Source: Streptomyces sp. NL15-2K (GTDB lineage Bacteria; Actinomycetota; Actinomycetes; Streptomycetales; Streptomycetaceae). Taken from it: a stretch of DNA of 64,000 nucleotides. Shown here in pieces: positions 34,431 to 43,700 of the stretch. Every line of letters begins with the position of its first letter. Position 1 is the first letter of the stretch. The stretch spans positions 8,803,001 to 8,867,000 of the forward strand of contig NZ_CP130630.1 in NCBI RefSeq assembly GCF_030551255.1, given 5' to 3'. The notes below the pieces were generated by a model. That model did no database searches, was not told the origin of the DNA, and worked only from the letters and a program-made list of their open reading frames with translations. The position numbers were made by a program, and so were the translations under genes.

Positions 34431-34676
34431 TTCGTCGCAGCGCTGGCGGAGAGCGCTTTGGACGGGACGAGAGTGTGGGAGCCCTCCCGGGAGCACGGCT
34501 ACCATGTCCGGCGCCACTTCTACGCCTCCGAGCAACTGGACGCCGGCGAGTCGGTGGTCTCCCTGGCCCGATGGCTCGGCCACTCGGACCCCGGGTTCAC
34601 GCTCCGGAAGTACGCGCACTTCCTGCCCCGCGCGGGTGCCCGCGGCAGCTCCGCCATCGACGCGGTCTTCGCGTAG
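34431..34676 (+). pseudogene. Tyrosine recombinase (integrase), C-terminal remnant
   Basis: The last ~80 codons of a phage/ICE-type integrase: YHVRRHFYASEQLDAGESVV, SLARWLGHSDPGFTLRKYAHF. They carry the H-x-x-R box, the second His and the catalytic Tyr. The N-terminal 300 residues are absent, and the frame runs in from the IS5 fragment. It is evidence of an old integrated element; no tRNA or att repeat is visible. Confidence 0.75.
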
Positions 34677-34798
34677 TCCGGACGATCGGCAGAAGCCCGG
34701 TCCTGGCCCAAATCCCCAGAGAAGTCCCAGAGGTGCCGCCGCACCCCCTCCTGACCCGCATCCACGCAGGTCAGACGGAGTGTGGCGGCATCCGTCAT

Positions 34799-36328
34799 TC
34801 AGATGTCCCGGAAGATCTCGATCTGCGCCCCGATCGTGTTGAGACGCTCGGCGAGGTCCTCGTAACCGCGGTTGATGACGTACACATTGCGCAGCACGGA
34901 CGTGCCCTCCGCCGCCATCATCGCCAGCAGGACGACCACGGCGGGCCGCAGCGCGGGCGGGCACATCATCTCGGCGGCCCTCCAGCGCGTCGGTCCTTCG
35001 ACCAGCACCCGGTGCGGATCCAGGAGTTGGAGGCGGCCGCCCAGGCGGTTCAGGTCCGTCAGGTAGATCGCGCGGTTGTCGTAGACCCAGTCGTGGATCA
35101 GTGTCTTGCCCGAGGCGACCGCCGCGATGGCCGCGAAGAACGGGACGTTGTCGATGTTCAGGCCGGGGAACGGCATGGGGTGGATCTTGTCGATCGGCGC
35201 CTCCAGCTTGGAGGGCCGGACGGTGAGGTCCACCAGGCGTGTACGGCCGTTGTCGGCCCAGTACTCGGGCGTGCGGTCGTGGTCGAGGCCCATCTCCTCC
35301 AGCACCGCGAGCTCGATCTCCAGGAACTCGATCGGCACCCGGCGCACCGTCAGCTCCGACTCGGTGACGACGGCGGCGGCCAGCAGGCTCATCGCCTCGA
35401 CCGGGTCCTCGGAGGGGGAGTAGTCGACGTCCACGTCGATGGTGGGCACGCCGTGCACCGTGAGGGTCGTCGTCCCGATGCCCTCGACCTTGACTCCCAG
35501 CGCCTCCAGGAAGAAACACAGGTCCTGGACCATGTAGTTGGAGGAGGCGTTGCGGATGACCGTGACGCCGTCGTGCCGGGCGGCGGCGAGCAGCGCGTTC
35601 TCGGTCACCGTGTCGCCGCGCTCGGTCAGCACGATCGGACGGCCGGGGCGGACCGACCGGTCGACCACGGCGTGGTACTGCCCCTCGGTTGCCGCGATGT
35701 CCAGCCCGAACCGGCGCAGCGCGATCATGTGCGGTTCGATGGTCCGCGTGCCGAGGTCGCAGCCGCCGGCGTACGGCAGCTTGAAGTGGTCCATGCGGTG
35801 CAGCAGCGGGCCGAAGAACATGATGATGGACCGCGTGCGTACGGCGGCCTCCGCGTCGATCGCCGCCATGTCCAGCTCGGCCGGCGGCACGATCTCCAGG
35901 TCGACGCCGTCGTTGATCCAGCGGGAGCGGACGCCGATGGAGTTGAGCACCTCCAGGAGGCGGTACACCTCCTCGATCCGGGCGACCCGGCGCAGCACCG
36001 TGCGCCCGCTGTTGAGCAGCGAGGCGCACAGCAGTGCCACGCACGCGTTCTTGCTCGTCTTCACGTCGATCGCGCCGGACAGCCGACGACCGCCGACCAC
36101 CCGCAGATGCATCGGACCCGCGTAGCCCAGCGAGACGATTTCACTCTCCAGGGCTTCCCCGATGCGAGCGATCATCTCAAGGCTGATGTTTTGGTTGCCG
36201 CGTTCGATGCGATTGACGGCGCTCTGACTGGTGCCGAGCGCCTCGGCGAGCTGCGCCTGTGTCCAGCCCCGGTGCTGCCGGGCGTCACGGATGAGCTTGC
36301 CGATGCGTACGAGGTAGTCGTCTGCCAT
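34799..36328 (-). CDS. XRE helix-turn-helix fused to a MurA-like enolpyruvyl transferase
   Basis: A 509-aa fusion. Residues 1-65 form a cro/XRE HTH (KLIRDARQHRGWTQAQLAEA, LGTSQSAVNRIERGNQ). From ~72 on it is an EPSP synthase/MurA two-domain fold, with the catalytic K93/N94 (KTSKNACVALL) and the PEP-reacting cysteine loop LPYAGGCDLGTRT (C190, as C115 in E. coli MurA). It keeps the residues needed for UDP-GlcNAc enolpyruvyl transfer, so it may be both enzyme and sensor, tying transcription to a cell-wall precursor (inference). Similar fusions are conserved in Streptomyces beside a normal MurA. A perfect operator-like palindrome lies 12 bp upstream of its start, suggesting self-regulation. Confidence 0.88.
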   Translation of the reverse strand: MADDYLVRIGKLIRDARQHRGWTQAQLAEALGTSQSAVNRIERGNQNISLEMIARIGEALESEIVSLGYAGPMHLRVVGGRRLSGAIDVKTSKNACVALLCASLLNSGRTVLRRVARIEEVYRLLEVLNSIGVRSRWINDGVDLEIVPPAELDMAAIDAEAAVRTRSIIMFFGPLLHRMDHFKLPYAGGCDLGTRTIEPHMIALRRFGLDIAATEGQYHAVVDRSVRPGRPIVLTERGDTVTENALLAAARHDGVTVIRNASSNYMVQDLCFFLEALGVKVEGIGTTTLTVHGVPTIDVDVDYSPSEDPVEAMSLLAAAVVTESELTVRRVPIEFLEIELAVLEEMGLDHDRTPEYWADNGRTRLVDLTVRPSKLEAPIDKIHPMPFPGLNIDNVPFFAAIAAVASGKTLIHDWVYDNRAIYLTDLNRLGGRLQLLDPHRVLVEGPTRWRAAEMMCPPALRPAVVVLLAMMAAEGTSVLRNVYVINRGYEDLAERLNTIGAQIEIFRDI

Positions 36329-36340
36329 GAGGTTGAGGCT

Positions 36341-36356
36341 ATCTCAGATATGAGAT
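36341..36356. promoter_or_regulatory. Operator candidate for the XRE-MurA protein
   Basis: ATCTCA-GATA-TGAGAT is a dyad with perfect 6-bp arms ending 12 bp before the start codon, with an additional half-site ATCTCA at 36362-36367. The spacing suits an XRE dimer acting as autorepressor. Confidence 0.6.
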
Positions 36357-36421
36357 GGCACATCTCAGGGGGGTCCATTCGGGTGATGGACCGTCAATCG
36401 TGCCTGGTGAGACGCGGGTCG

Positions 36422-36622
36422 TCAGCGGCGCCTGGCGGTACGCGTGCGACGCCACCCGAAAGGTCCGGGCAAATCCACCGATGTCGTACGTCGCCCTGTG
36501 CTGCTATGGGTGTGCCGCGGCCCGTGCTTGCCGCCGCCGGTGGTGATGGACCAGGAGCGCCGATTGATGTTCAGCCGCACTCCGGGAAGGATTCGAAAAC
36601 TCTTGCGGAACGTGAGGGGCAT
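36422..36622 (-). CDS. DUF4236 domain protein
   Basis: A 66-aa protein starting at ATG 36622 behind a very strong AAAGGAGG. The sequence begins MPLTFRKSFRILPGVRLNIN and continues with RRSWSITTGGG and STGRRTTSVDLPGPFGWRR, a textbook DUF4236 protein. The family consists of small, basic, Gly/Ser/Thr-rich proteins of unknown function, found alone or as an N-terminal module. There is no signal peptide or membrane segment. Confidence 0.85.
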   Translation of the reverse strand: MPLTFRKSFRILPGVRLNINRRSWSITTGGGKHGPRHTHSSTGRRTTSVDLPGPFGWRRTRTARRR

Positions 36623-36713
36623 CGTGCCTCCTTTCGCCGGGCTCGACATGCGTGCCCTTCGCTGTCGGTTACCCCGAATGGGTGAACTGATGGGTGAACT
36701 CCACCGGTTCCCC

Positions 36714-37163
36714 TCACGCGCGGACCGGCCGTTCGAAGAACGTCTCCAGTACGACCGTCGCCTGAGTCCCACTCACACCCTCGATCGCGTAGAGCCGTCG
36801 CAGCACGTCCTGCAACCGCTCCGTCGTGGCCGTGCGCACCTTGACGAGGACGGAGGCGGTGCCCGCGATGGCGTGGGCCTCCTGGATCTCGGGGATGGCG
36901 GCGAAGGATGCGCTCGCGTCCCCCATCCAGGCCGACGAGTCGACCATGACGAAGGCGAGTACGCCCCGCCCGAGGGCGGCCGGGTCGACATCCACGGTCG
37001 TGCGGCGGATGACACCGCGTTCACGGAGCTTGCGTACACGGTCATGAGCCGCTCCGGCCGACAGACCGACCGCCCTGCCGAGTGCTGCGTAGGCCTGTGT
37101 GGCGTCGCGCTGCAGCTCCGCGATCAGTGCCCTGTCGATGTCGTCCACGATCTCCTTCGCCAT
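36714..37163 (-). CDS. Lrp/AsnC-family transcriptional regulator
   Basis: The protein is 149 aa from ATG 37163 (GAAGG seven nt upstream); ATG 37169 is an alternative adding two residues. The N-terminal HTH is IDRALIAELQRDATQAYAAL, GRAVGLSAGAAHDRVRKLRE, followed by the RAM ligand domain (VLVKVRTATTERLQDVLRRL, GVSGTQATVVLETFFERP). It is divergent from the SMP-30 gene, and the 76-bp gap carries GTTCG...CGAAC half-sites, so it probably controls that gene. Confidence 0.88.
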   Translation of the reverse strand: MAKEIVDDIDRALIAELQRDATQAYAALGRAVGLSAGAAHDRVRKLRERGVIRRTTVDVDPAALGRGVLAFVMVDSSAWMGDASASFAAIPEIQEAHAIAGTASVLVKVRTATTERLQDVLRRLYAIEGVSGTQATVVLETFFERPVRA

Positions 37164-37245
37164 CCCCATGCCTTCACCATATCTGGTTCGGACACACTAT
37201 GATCACATCGAACGACATTCTGCTGAACTAGGAGAAGGGTTGGTC

Positions 37246-38154
37246 ATGTCTGGTGAGATCCTCAAAAGTCTGTACGAGGTTCTGGATGAGCGCTTTCGTA
37301 AGTGCGCCGACGGCGACGCACGGCTCGAGCGGCTGCACGCCGACTGCCGCTGGGCCGAGGGGCCGCTCTACCTGCCCGCCTGGCGGCAGTTGATCTGGAG
37401 CGACATTCCCAACGACCGCCTGCTGCGCTGGGACGAGGCAACCGGCGCGATCGGCGTCTTCCGCTCCCCGGCCGGGTACGTCAACGGCAACACGCTCGAC
37501 CGCGAGGGCCGACTGGTGAGCTGCGAGCAGGGCAACCGCCGGGTCACCCGCACCGAGCACGACGGCCGCGTCACCGTGCTCGCCGACCGCTTCGAGGGCA
37601 AGCGCCTCAACAGCCCGAACGACGCGGCCGTACGCTCCGACGGCTCGGTGTGGTTCACGGACCCGGACTTCGGGATCACCAGCGACTACGAGGGACACCG
37701 CGCCGAGAGCGAGATCGGCACCTGCGACGTCTATCGGATCGACCCCGTGACCGGCGGGGTGCACCGCGTCGCGGACGGTTTCGGCGGACCGAACGGCCTG
37801 GTCTTCTCGCGGGACGAAAGGCAGTTGTACGTCGCCGACACAAGAGCCGGACAGATCCGCGTCTTCGACGTGCGTCAGGACGGCACCCTCGCCAACGGCA
37901 AGGTCTTCGCCGAGCACACCGGCGGCTTCGACAACATCCGCCTCGACGACGAAGGGCGGCTGTGGGCCGCCGTGTTCGACGACGGCGTGCACTGCTACGA
38001 CCCCGACGGCACCCTCATCGGAAGACTGCGCGTACCCGAGCCGGTCTCCAACGTCGCCTTCGGCGGCCCGAAGAACAACCGCCTGTTCATCACGGCGACG
38101 ACCTCGCTGTACTCACTCGTGATGTCCGTGACGGGCCTGCCCCGGGTACGGTGA
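37246..38154 (+). CDS. SMP-30/gluconolactonase/LRE-family protein
   Basis: A 302-aa six-bladed beta-propeller starting at ATG 37246 after AGGAGAAGGG. Landmarks are CRWAEGPLYLPAWRQLIWSD (metal-binding Glu), GYVNGNTLDREGRLVSCEQG, RLNSPNDAAVRSDGSVWFTD (metal-binding Asn and Asp) and GGPNGLVFSRDERQLYVADT. It should hydrolyse a sugar lactone or similar ester in the cytoplasm. The Lrp gene is divergent; a methyltransferase gene follows at close spacing. Confidence 0.88.
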   Translation: MSGEILKSLYEVLDERFRKCADGDARLERLHADCRWAEGPLYLPAWRQLIWSDIPNDRLLRWDEATGAIGVFRSPAGYVNGNTLDREGRLVSCEQGNRRVTRTEHDGRVTVLADRFEGKRLNSPNDAAVRSDGSVWFTDPDFGITSDYEGHRAESEIGTCDVYRIDPVTGGVHRVADGFGGPNGLVFSRDERQLYVADTRAGQIRVFDVRQDGTLANGKVFAEHTGGFDNIRLDDEGRLWAAVFDDGVHCYDPDGTLIGRLRVPEPVSNVAFGGPKNNRLFITATTSLYSLVMSVTGLPRVR

Positions 38155-38167
38155 CGGCCCGACTGAG

Positions 38168-38836
38168 ATGGTGGGCCGGATGAAGACCCTGTCGCCTCGC
38201 GTCCTGCGCGCTCTCGAACGGTTCAACGCCGCCCACCCCTGGGATCACAACGCCCACTACCACCGCTGGATCCTGCGGCAGTTGCCGACACGCTTCCACC
38301 ACGCCCTGGACATCGGCTCCGGCAGCGGCGACTTCGCAAGGCTTCTGGCGAGACGCGCCGCTGCCGTGACGGGAGTCGACTCCGATCCGGCGATCACCGC
38401 CCAGGCCCGGAAGCTGACGCCTGCCGCGCTCCCCGTGACCTTCACCGTGGCGGACGCGACAGCCGAGTTCCCCGCCGGCTCCTACGACGTCATCACGTGC
38501 GTCGCCACCATCCACCACCTGCCGTTCACCCAGACGCTCACCTGTATCCGCCGTCATCTGGCGCCGGGAGGAACCGTGGTGATCGTCGGACTGTTCCGCG
38601 CTCAGACCCCCGCGGACCACCTGCTCGGTGCTCTCGCCGTCCCGGCCAACGCGGCCATCGGCTGGCTGAAGAACAAGGGCCGCCGCTCGCCCCGGCCCCT
38701 CTCCATGACGGCCCCAACTCGCCCGGCCGACATGACCTTTGACGACATCGTCCGTGCCACCGCAGACGTACTCCCCGGCGCTCGGCTGCGACGACGGCTG
38801 TTCTGGCGCTATACGCTCGTATGGCACCACCGCTGA
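38168..38836 (+). CDS. Class I SAM-dependent methyltransferase
   Basis: The protein is 222 aa; ATG 38168 or ATG 38180 (GGTGG upstream) could be the start. The SAM-binding motif I is ALDIGSGSGDFARLLA, motif II is VTGVDSDPAI, with the post motifs DVITCVATIHHLPF and APGGTVVIVGLF (UbiE/Methyltransf_11 type). The substrate is unknown. It starts 13 bp after the SMP-30 gene and is probably co-transcribed with it. Confidence 0.85.
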   Translation: MVGRMKTLSPRVLRALERFNAAHPWDHNAHYHRWILRQLPTRFHHALDIGSGSGDFARLLARRAAAVTGVDSDPAITAQARKLTPAALPVTFTVADATAEFPAGSYDVITCVATIHHLPFTQTLTCIRRHLAPGGTVVIVGLFRAQTPADHLLGALAVPANAAIGWLKNKGRRSPRPLSMTAPTRPADMTFDDIVRATADVLPGARLRRRLFWRYTLVWHHR

Positions 38837-38951
38837 GCGCACTCTCATCGATGACGCCTCGGCTGCTCGGCCACCCGAGGCAACCCCGGTTCCGGGCCGC
38901 TGAAACCATCGTGAAACCGCGCTGAATGCACCCTGCCGCAACCTCTGCGGC

Positions 38952-39923
38952 ATGACGACAACGACCCCGCACTCACTCGCCATCGCGGCCAAGGGGCTGC
39001 GCAAGGCCTACGGGGACAAGACGGTCCTCGACGGCATCGACCTGGCGGTGCCGGCCGGCACGGTCTTCTCCCTGCTCGGCCCGAACGGCGCCGGCAAGAC
39101 CACCGCCGTCAAGATCCTCTCCACCCTCATCACCGCCGACGCCGGCGAACTGCACGTCGGCGGCCACGACCTGGCCACCCACCCGCAGGCCGTGCGCGCC
39201 GCGATCGGCGTCACCGGGCAGTTCTCCGCCGTCGACGGACTGATCACCGGCGAGGAGAACATGCTCCTCATGGCGGACCTGCACCACCTCTCCCGCGGCG
39301 AGGGCCGCCGCACCGCCGCCGAACTCCTCGAGCGCTTCGACCTGGTGGAGGCCGCGAAGAAGCCCGCCTCCACCTACTCCGGCGGCATGAAGCGCCGCCT
39401 CGACATCGCCATGACGCTGGTCGGCGATCCGCGGATCATCTTCCTCGACGAGCCCACCACCGGCCTCGACCCGCGCAGCCGCCACAACATGTGGGGGATC
39501 ATCCGCGAACTGGTCTCCGGCGGCGTCACCGTCTTCCTCACCACCCAGTACCTGGAGGAGGCCGACGAACTCGCCGACCGCATCGCGGTGCTGAGCGACG
39601 GCAAGCTCGCCGCCGAGGGCAGCGCCGACGAGCTGAAGCGGCTCGTCCCGGGCGGGCACGTGCGGCTGCGGTTCGCCGACCCGGCCGCGTACCGGTCCGC
39701 CGCCGTCGCCCTGCGCGAGGCCACCCGGGACGACGAGGCGCTGTCGCTGCAGATCCCCAGCGACGGCAGCCAGCGCGAACTGCGCGCCATCCTCGACTGG
39801 CTGGACTCGGCAGGCGTCGAGGCGGACGAGCTGACCGTGCACACCCCCGACCTCGACGACGTGTTCTTCGCCCTCACCGGCACCGGCACCGTCCCCAACC
39901 AGCCCAAGGAGTCTGTCCGATGA
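38952..39923 (+). CDS. DrrA-like ABC transporter ATP-binding protein
   Basis: A 323-aa ATPase. Walker A is GPNGAGKTTAVKIL, the Q-loop TGQFSAVDGL, the signature YSGGMKRRLDIAMTLVGDP, Walker B IIFLDEPTTGLDPRSR, the H-loop TTQYLEEADELADR. A C-terminal ~80-residue extension (ADELTVHTPDLDDVFFALTG) is typical of the daunorubicin-resistance DrrA/NodI exporters. The stop overlaps the permease ATG (ATGA). With the permease it should export a hydrophobic compound; the SARP gene that converges on the pair is a possible regulator. Confidence 0.9.
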   Translation: MTTTTPHSLAIAAKGLRKAYGDKTVLDGIDLAVPAGTVFSLLGPNGAGKTTAVKILSTLITADAGELHVGGHDLATHPQAVRAAIGVTGQFSAVDGLITGEENMLLMADLHHLSRGEGRRTAAELLERFDLVEAAKKPASTYSGGMKRRLDIAMTLVGDPRIIFLDEPTTGLDPRSRHNMWGIIRELVSGGVTVFLTTQYLEEADELADRIAVLSDGKLAAEGSADELKRLVPGGHVRLRFADPAAYRSAAVALREATRDDEALSLQIPSDGSQRELRAILDWLDSAGVEADELTVHTPDLDDVFFALTGTGTVPNQPKESVR

Positions 39924-40711
39924 GCGCCCTCTCCCTCGCCGTGCGCGACTCGTCCACGATGCTGCGCCGCAACCTTCTCCACGTCCGGCGCTACCCGTCC
40001 ATGACCCTGAACCTGCTGCTCACGCCGATCATGCTGCTGCTGCTCTTCGTCTACATCTTCGGCGACGCGATGAGCGCGGGCATCGGTGGCGGCGGCGCCG
40101 ACCGCTCCGACTACATCGCCTATCTCGTCCCGGGCCTCCTGCTGATGACCGTCGGCTCCACCGTGATCGGGGCCGCCATCTCCGTCTCCATGGACATGAC
40201 CGAGGGCCTCCTCGCCCGCTTCCGCACGATGGCGGTCTACCGCGGGTCCGTGCTCGTCGGGCACGTCGTCGGCAGCGTGCTGCAGGTGCTCGCCAGCCTG
40301 GTCCTCGTCGGTGTCATCGCCGTGGCCATCGGCTTCCGGTCCACGGACGCCACGGCCCTGGAGTGGCTGGCGGCGTTCGGACTGATCGCGCTGTTCACCC
40401 TGGCGCTCACCTGGATCGCGGTCGGGATGGGCATGGCCAGCCCGAACCCCGAGGCGGCCGGCAACATGGCGACGCCGCTGATCCTCCTCCCGCTCATCTC
40501 GAGCGCCTTCGTCCCCATCGACGCGATCCCGGGCTGGTTCCAGCCCATCGCCGAGTACCAGCCGTTCACGCCGGCCATCGAGACCCTGCGCGGACTGCTG
40601 CTCGGCACCGAGATCGGCAACAACTGGTGGATCGCGATCGTCTGGTGCGTCGGCCTGACCGTGCTCGGCTACCGCTGGTCGACGTCGCTGTTCAACCGCG
40701 ACCCGAAGTAA
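39920..40711 (+). CDS. DrrB-like ABC-2 transporter permease
   Basis: A 263-aa protein with six membrane segments and the ABC-2 pattern: LLTPIMLLLLFVYIFGDAMS, YLVPGLLLMTVGSTVIGAAI, TEGLLARFRTMAVYRGSVLV, and a late SSAFVPIDAIPGWFQPIAEY. It is translationally coupled to the ATPase. Its last 20 bp overlap the end of the convergent SARP gene. Confidence 0.9.
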   Translation: MSALSLAVRDSSTMLRRNLLHVRRYPSMTLNLLLTPIMLLLLFVYIFGDAMSAGIGGGGADRSDYIAYLVPGLLLMTVGSTVIGAAISVSMDMTEGLLARFRTMAVYRGSVLVGHVVGSVLQVLASLVLVGVIAVAIGFRSTDATALEWLAAFGLIALFTLALTWIAVGMGMASPNPEAAGNMATPLILLPLISSAFVPIDAIPGWFQPIAEYQPFTPAIETLRGLLLGTEIGNNWWIAIVWCVGLTVLGYRWSTSLFNRDPK

Positions 40712-43700
40712 CCGAGATGATCGCGCGGGTCGCCTCCCGCAACTCGTCCCGCCCCAGGGCGGCGTACTCCGACACCGCGTCGGCGTACGCCGCCCTGTCG
40801 GCCTCCTCGGCCGCCTTCCGGGCGCGGTCCGCCGACATCGTCGGCTGGAAATCGCGCATCACCCGCAGCCGTTGGGCCAATGCGATCATTCGTACGGCGG
40901 TGGCGTCGCCGGACGCGAGCCCCGCCATGCCGAGCGCGTGCAGCACCGTCCCGAGCACCGGGAGCTCCATGGGTGAGCCGGACGGACCGGAGAGCAGGGC
41001 CCGCAGCCCCTGCCGCAGCCGGTCGATCGGCTCCGCGACCAGCTCGAGACGCCCGGCGTGCGCGTGCGCCGTCACCGCCACCGACAGGATCTGCAGCACC
41101 CACCGGTCGAAGAAGGGGTCGCCGCCGTGTATCGAGCCGACTGCGGGCAGGGTCTGCACGGCGCTGCGCCACAAGCCGAGCCCGACCTCCGTCAGTCCGC
41201 GGGCGAGCGCGATCTCGGCGCGCCCGAGGAGCTCCATGCCGTAGTCGTCCTGCTGCGTGGTGTTGGCGCCCTCCGCCTGCCGCAGCCAGTACTCGGCCTC
41301 GTCGGGGTCGCCGCGCTGCAGGCAGGCGAGGACGAGGCCCCAGCGGACGCCGATGAGGTCGACGTGCTCGTCGCCGAGCCTCGGCAGCGCCTGGAGGGCC
41401 GCCTTGAGGTGTCCGTACGCGGCCTCGCCCTGCTCCGTCAGCAAGCACAGCTCGCTCAGCCGGGCGTGGCTCATGACTTGCAGGAACGGGTTGTCGACCG
41501 GCGCCAGTGCGGCGGTGATCCGCCGAGCCGAGGCGAGCGCGCGGTCGATGTCGTGCTCCGACTCCCAGACGTAGGTGGCGACGCACTCCGCGATGCCGGC
41601 GAGCAGCGGCTGCTCGCTCTCGCAGAGCTTGTGCAGCACTTCGTAGTCGGGCGGCAGCATCTCGGGGACCGCACTCAGCACCACCGCGATGGCGCGCAGC
41701 AGCGTGTCCGGCGGGGCCGGGGGCAGCCGCCGGAGGGTGACGAGCTGGCGTACGACGTGCGGGCCGTAGCCCATGAACAGGCTCGTCGTGCACAACACCG
41801 CGGCGGCGCGGGCGACTTCGACGTATTCGGGCTCGGGGTGGTAGTGCGACAGCGGCGGGCCGGTGTCCGCGGCGAGGGCGACGAGGCGGGGGTAGTTGGA
41901 ACCGATGGACCACAGGGCGGCGAGGACGGCGGTGAGGGCGGCGATGGTGGGGCCGTCCGTACGGGCCAGGGCGTGCCGCAGGGCCAGCACGAGGTTGTCC
42001 TGCTCGGCCCTGATCCGCTCCGAGTCGGCCAGCGGCTGCGAGCCGAAGAGCCAGTCGTGGTACGCGACCCCGAAGTCCCGCGCCCAGGCGAGGAACCGAC
42101 CGATGGTCTCGTCCTCCTCACCCGCCTCAGCGCACCGGGCCGCGCTGAACTCCCGTACGGTCTCCAGCATCCGGAACCGCACGCCGGCCGGAGTGTCGGC
42201 GACGGTGAGCAGCGACTGATCGGCCAACTGCTCCAGCAGAAGCAGCGCGTCCTGGCCCAGCACCTGCTCCGCCGCCTCGCCCGAGAAGCCGCCGGGAAAG
42301 ACGGACAGCAGGCGCAGCGCCGCCCTGGCCTCCTCGTCGAGGAGGTTCCAGCTCCACTCCACGACCGCGTGCAGCGTACGGTGGCGCTCCGGCACGTCCC
42401 GTGCCCCGCCGCGCAGCAGCGCGAACCGGTCGCCGAGGCGGCGGGCTATCTCCGGCACCGACATCACCCGCACCCGCGCCGCGGCCAACTCCACGGCGAG
42501 CGGCAGCCCGTCGAGGTGGCGGCACAGTTCGGCCACCGCGTCCGGCGGCAGTTCCACGCCGGGCCGGGCGGCCCTGGCCCGCTGTGTGAACAGCTCGACC
42601 GAGGTGTCGAGACCGAGCTCCGGCAGCGCGTACACCGCCTCCGACGTGAGGCCCAGCGGGGCCCGGCTGGTGGCGAGCACCCGCAGGTCCTTCGAGGACG
42701 AGACCAGGGCCCGTACGAGGTCGGCGGCGCCGCGGACGACCTGCTCGCAGTTGTCCAGCGCCAGCAGCGCGGGTCCGGAGCCCAGCACGCCGAGGATGCC
42801 GGCTACCGGGTCGGCCGGGGCGTGGCCGCTGACGGCGCCGGGCCGGCCCTCGCCCGCCCCGAGCGCGGAGGCCACCTCCACGGCCACGTCCTCGTCCGCG
42901 GTGACGCCGGCGAGCGGCACGAAATGCACCACGCGCTGCTCGGCGAGGCGGCTGACGGCGTGTGCGAGCCGGGTCTTGCCGAGGCCGCCGGGGCCGACGA
43001 CGGTGACGGCGCGGGAGGCGCCGAGCAGCCGCTCCACCGCCGCGATGTCCTCGTCCCGTCCCAGCAGCGGGTTCGGCTCGTGCGGCACGCCGTGCCTGAC
43101 CACGGGCGCCTCGCCGCGCAGCAGCTCCTGCTGTACGGCTTTGAGCCCGCGGCCCGGATCCGTGCCGAGTTCGTCGCGCAGCTCACGGCGGTACGCCTCG
43201 TACCGCGCCAGCGCGGCGGACGGGCCCGCCGTCGCCGCCTCGCCCCGCAGCAGCTCGGCGAGCACCTCCTCGTCGCGCGGATGCTCCGCGGCGGCCACGG
43301 CCAGCGGACCGGCCGCCTCCGCGTGCCGCCCCAGCCGGGCGAGAGCGAGCGCCCGCGCGCGCACGAGCGTGCGGTGGACGGGGGCGCGCTCGATGCGTAA
43401 CGCGGCTACGGGGTCGTCGGTGTCACCGGCCTCGTCAGGGGTGCCCTCCCACAGCGCGAGCCCGGCCTCGGCCGCGGCCAGCGATCCCGCGTGGTCCCCG
43501 GCCCTGGCCCGGTCCGCGCTCGCGGCGGCGTGCAGCAGCAGGGCCGAGCTGTCGACCTGATCCTCGGCGAGGGTGAGCCGGTACCCGGTCGGCGTGCTGG
43601 CGATGACGTCGGCGCCCAACTGCGCCCGCGCCCTGGACACCAGGACCTGCACCGCCTTCGCCGGCCGCTCCGGCAACTCGTCCGGCCACAGCCCTTCCAC

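Noticed and set aside
34277..36685. Plus-strand frame of 802 codons
   Set aside because: Only the first ~40 codons are meaningful (IS5 transposase fragment); the rest is antisense to the XRE-MurA gene.
41058..43400. Plus-strand frame of 780 codons inside the SARP gene
   Set aside because: Antisense shadow. The SARP reading on the other strand has clear domains and a P-loop.
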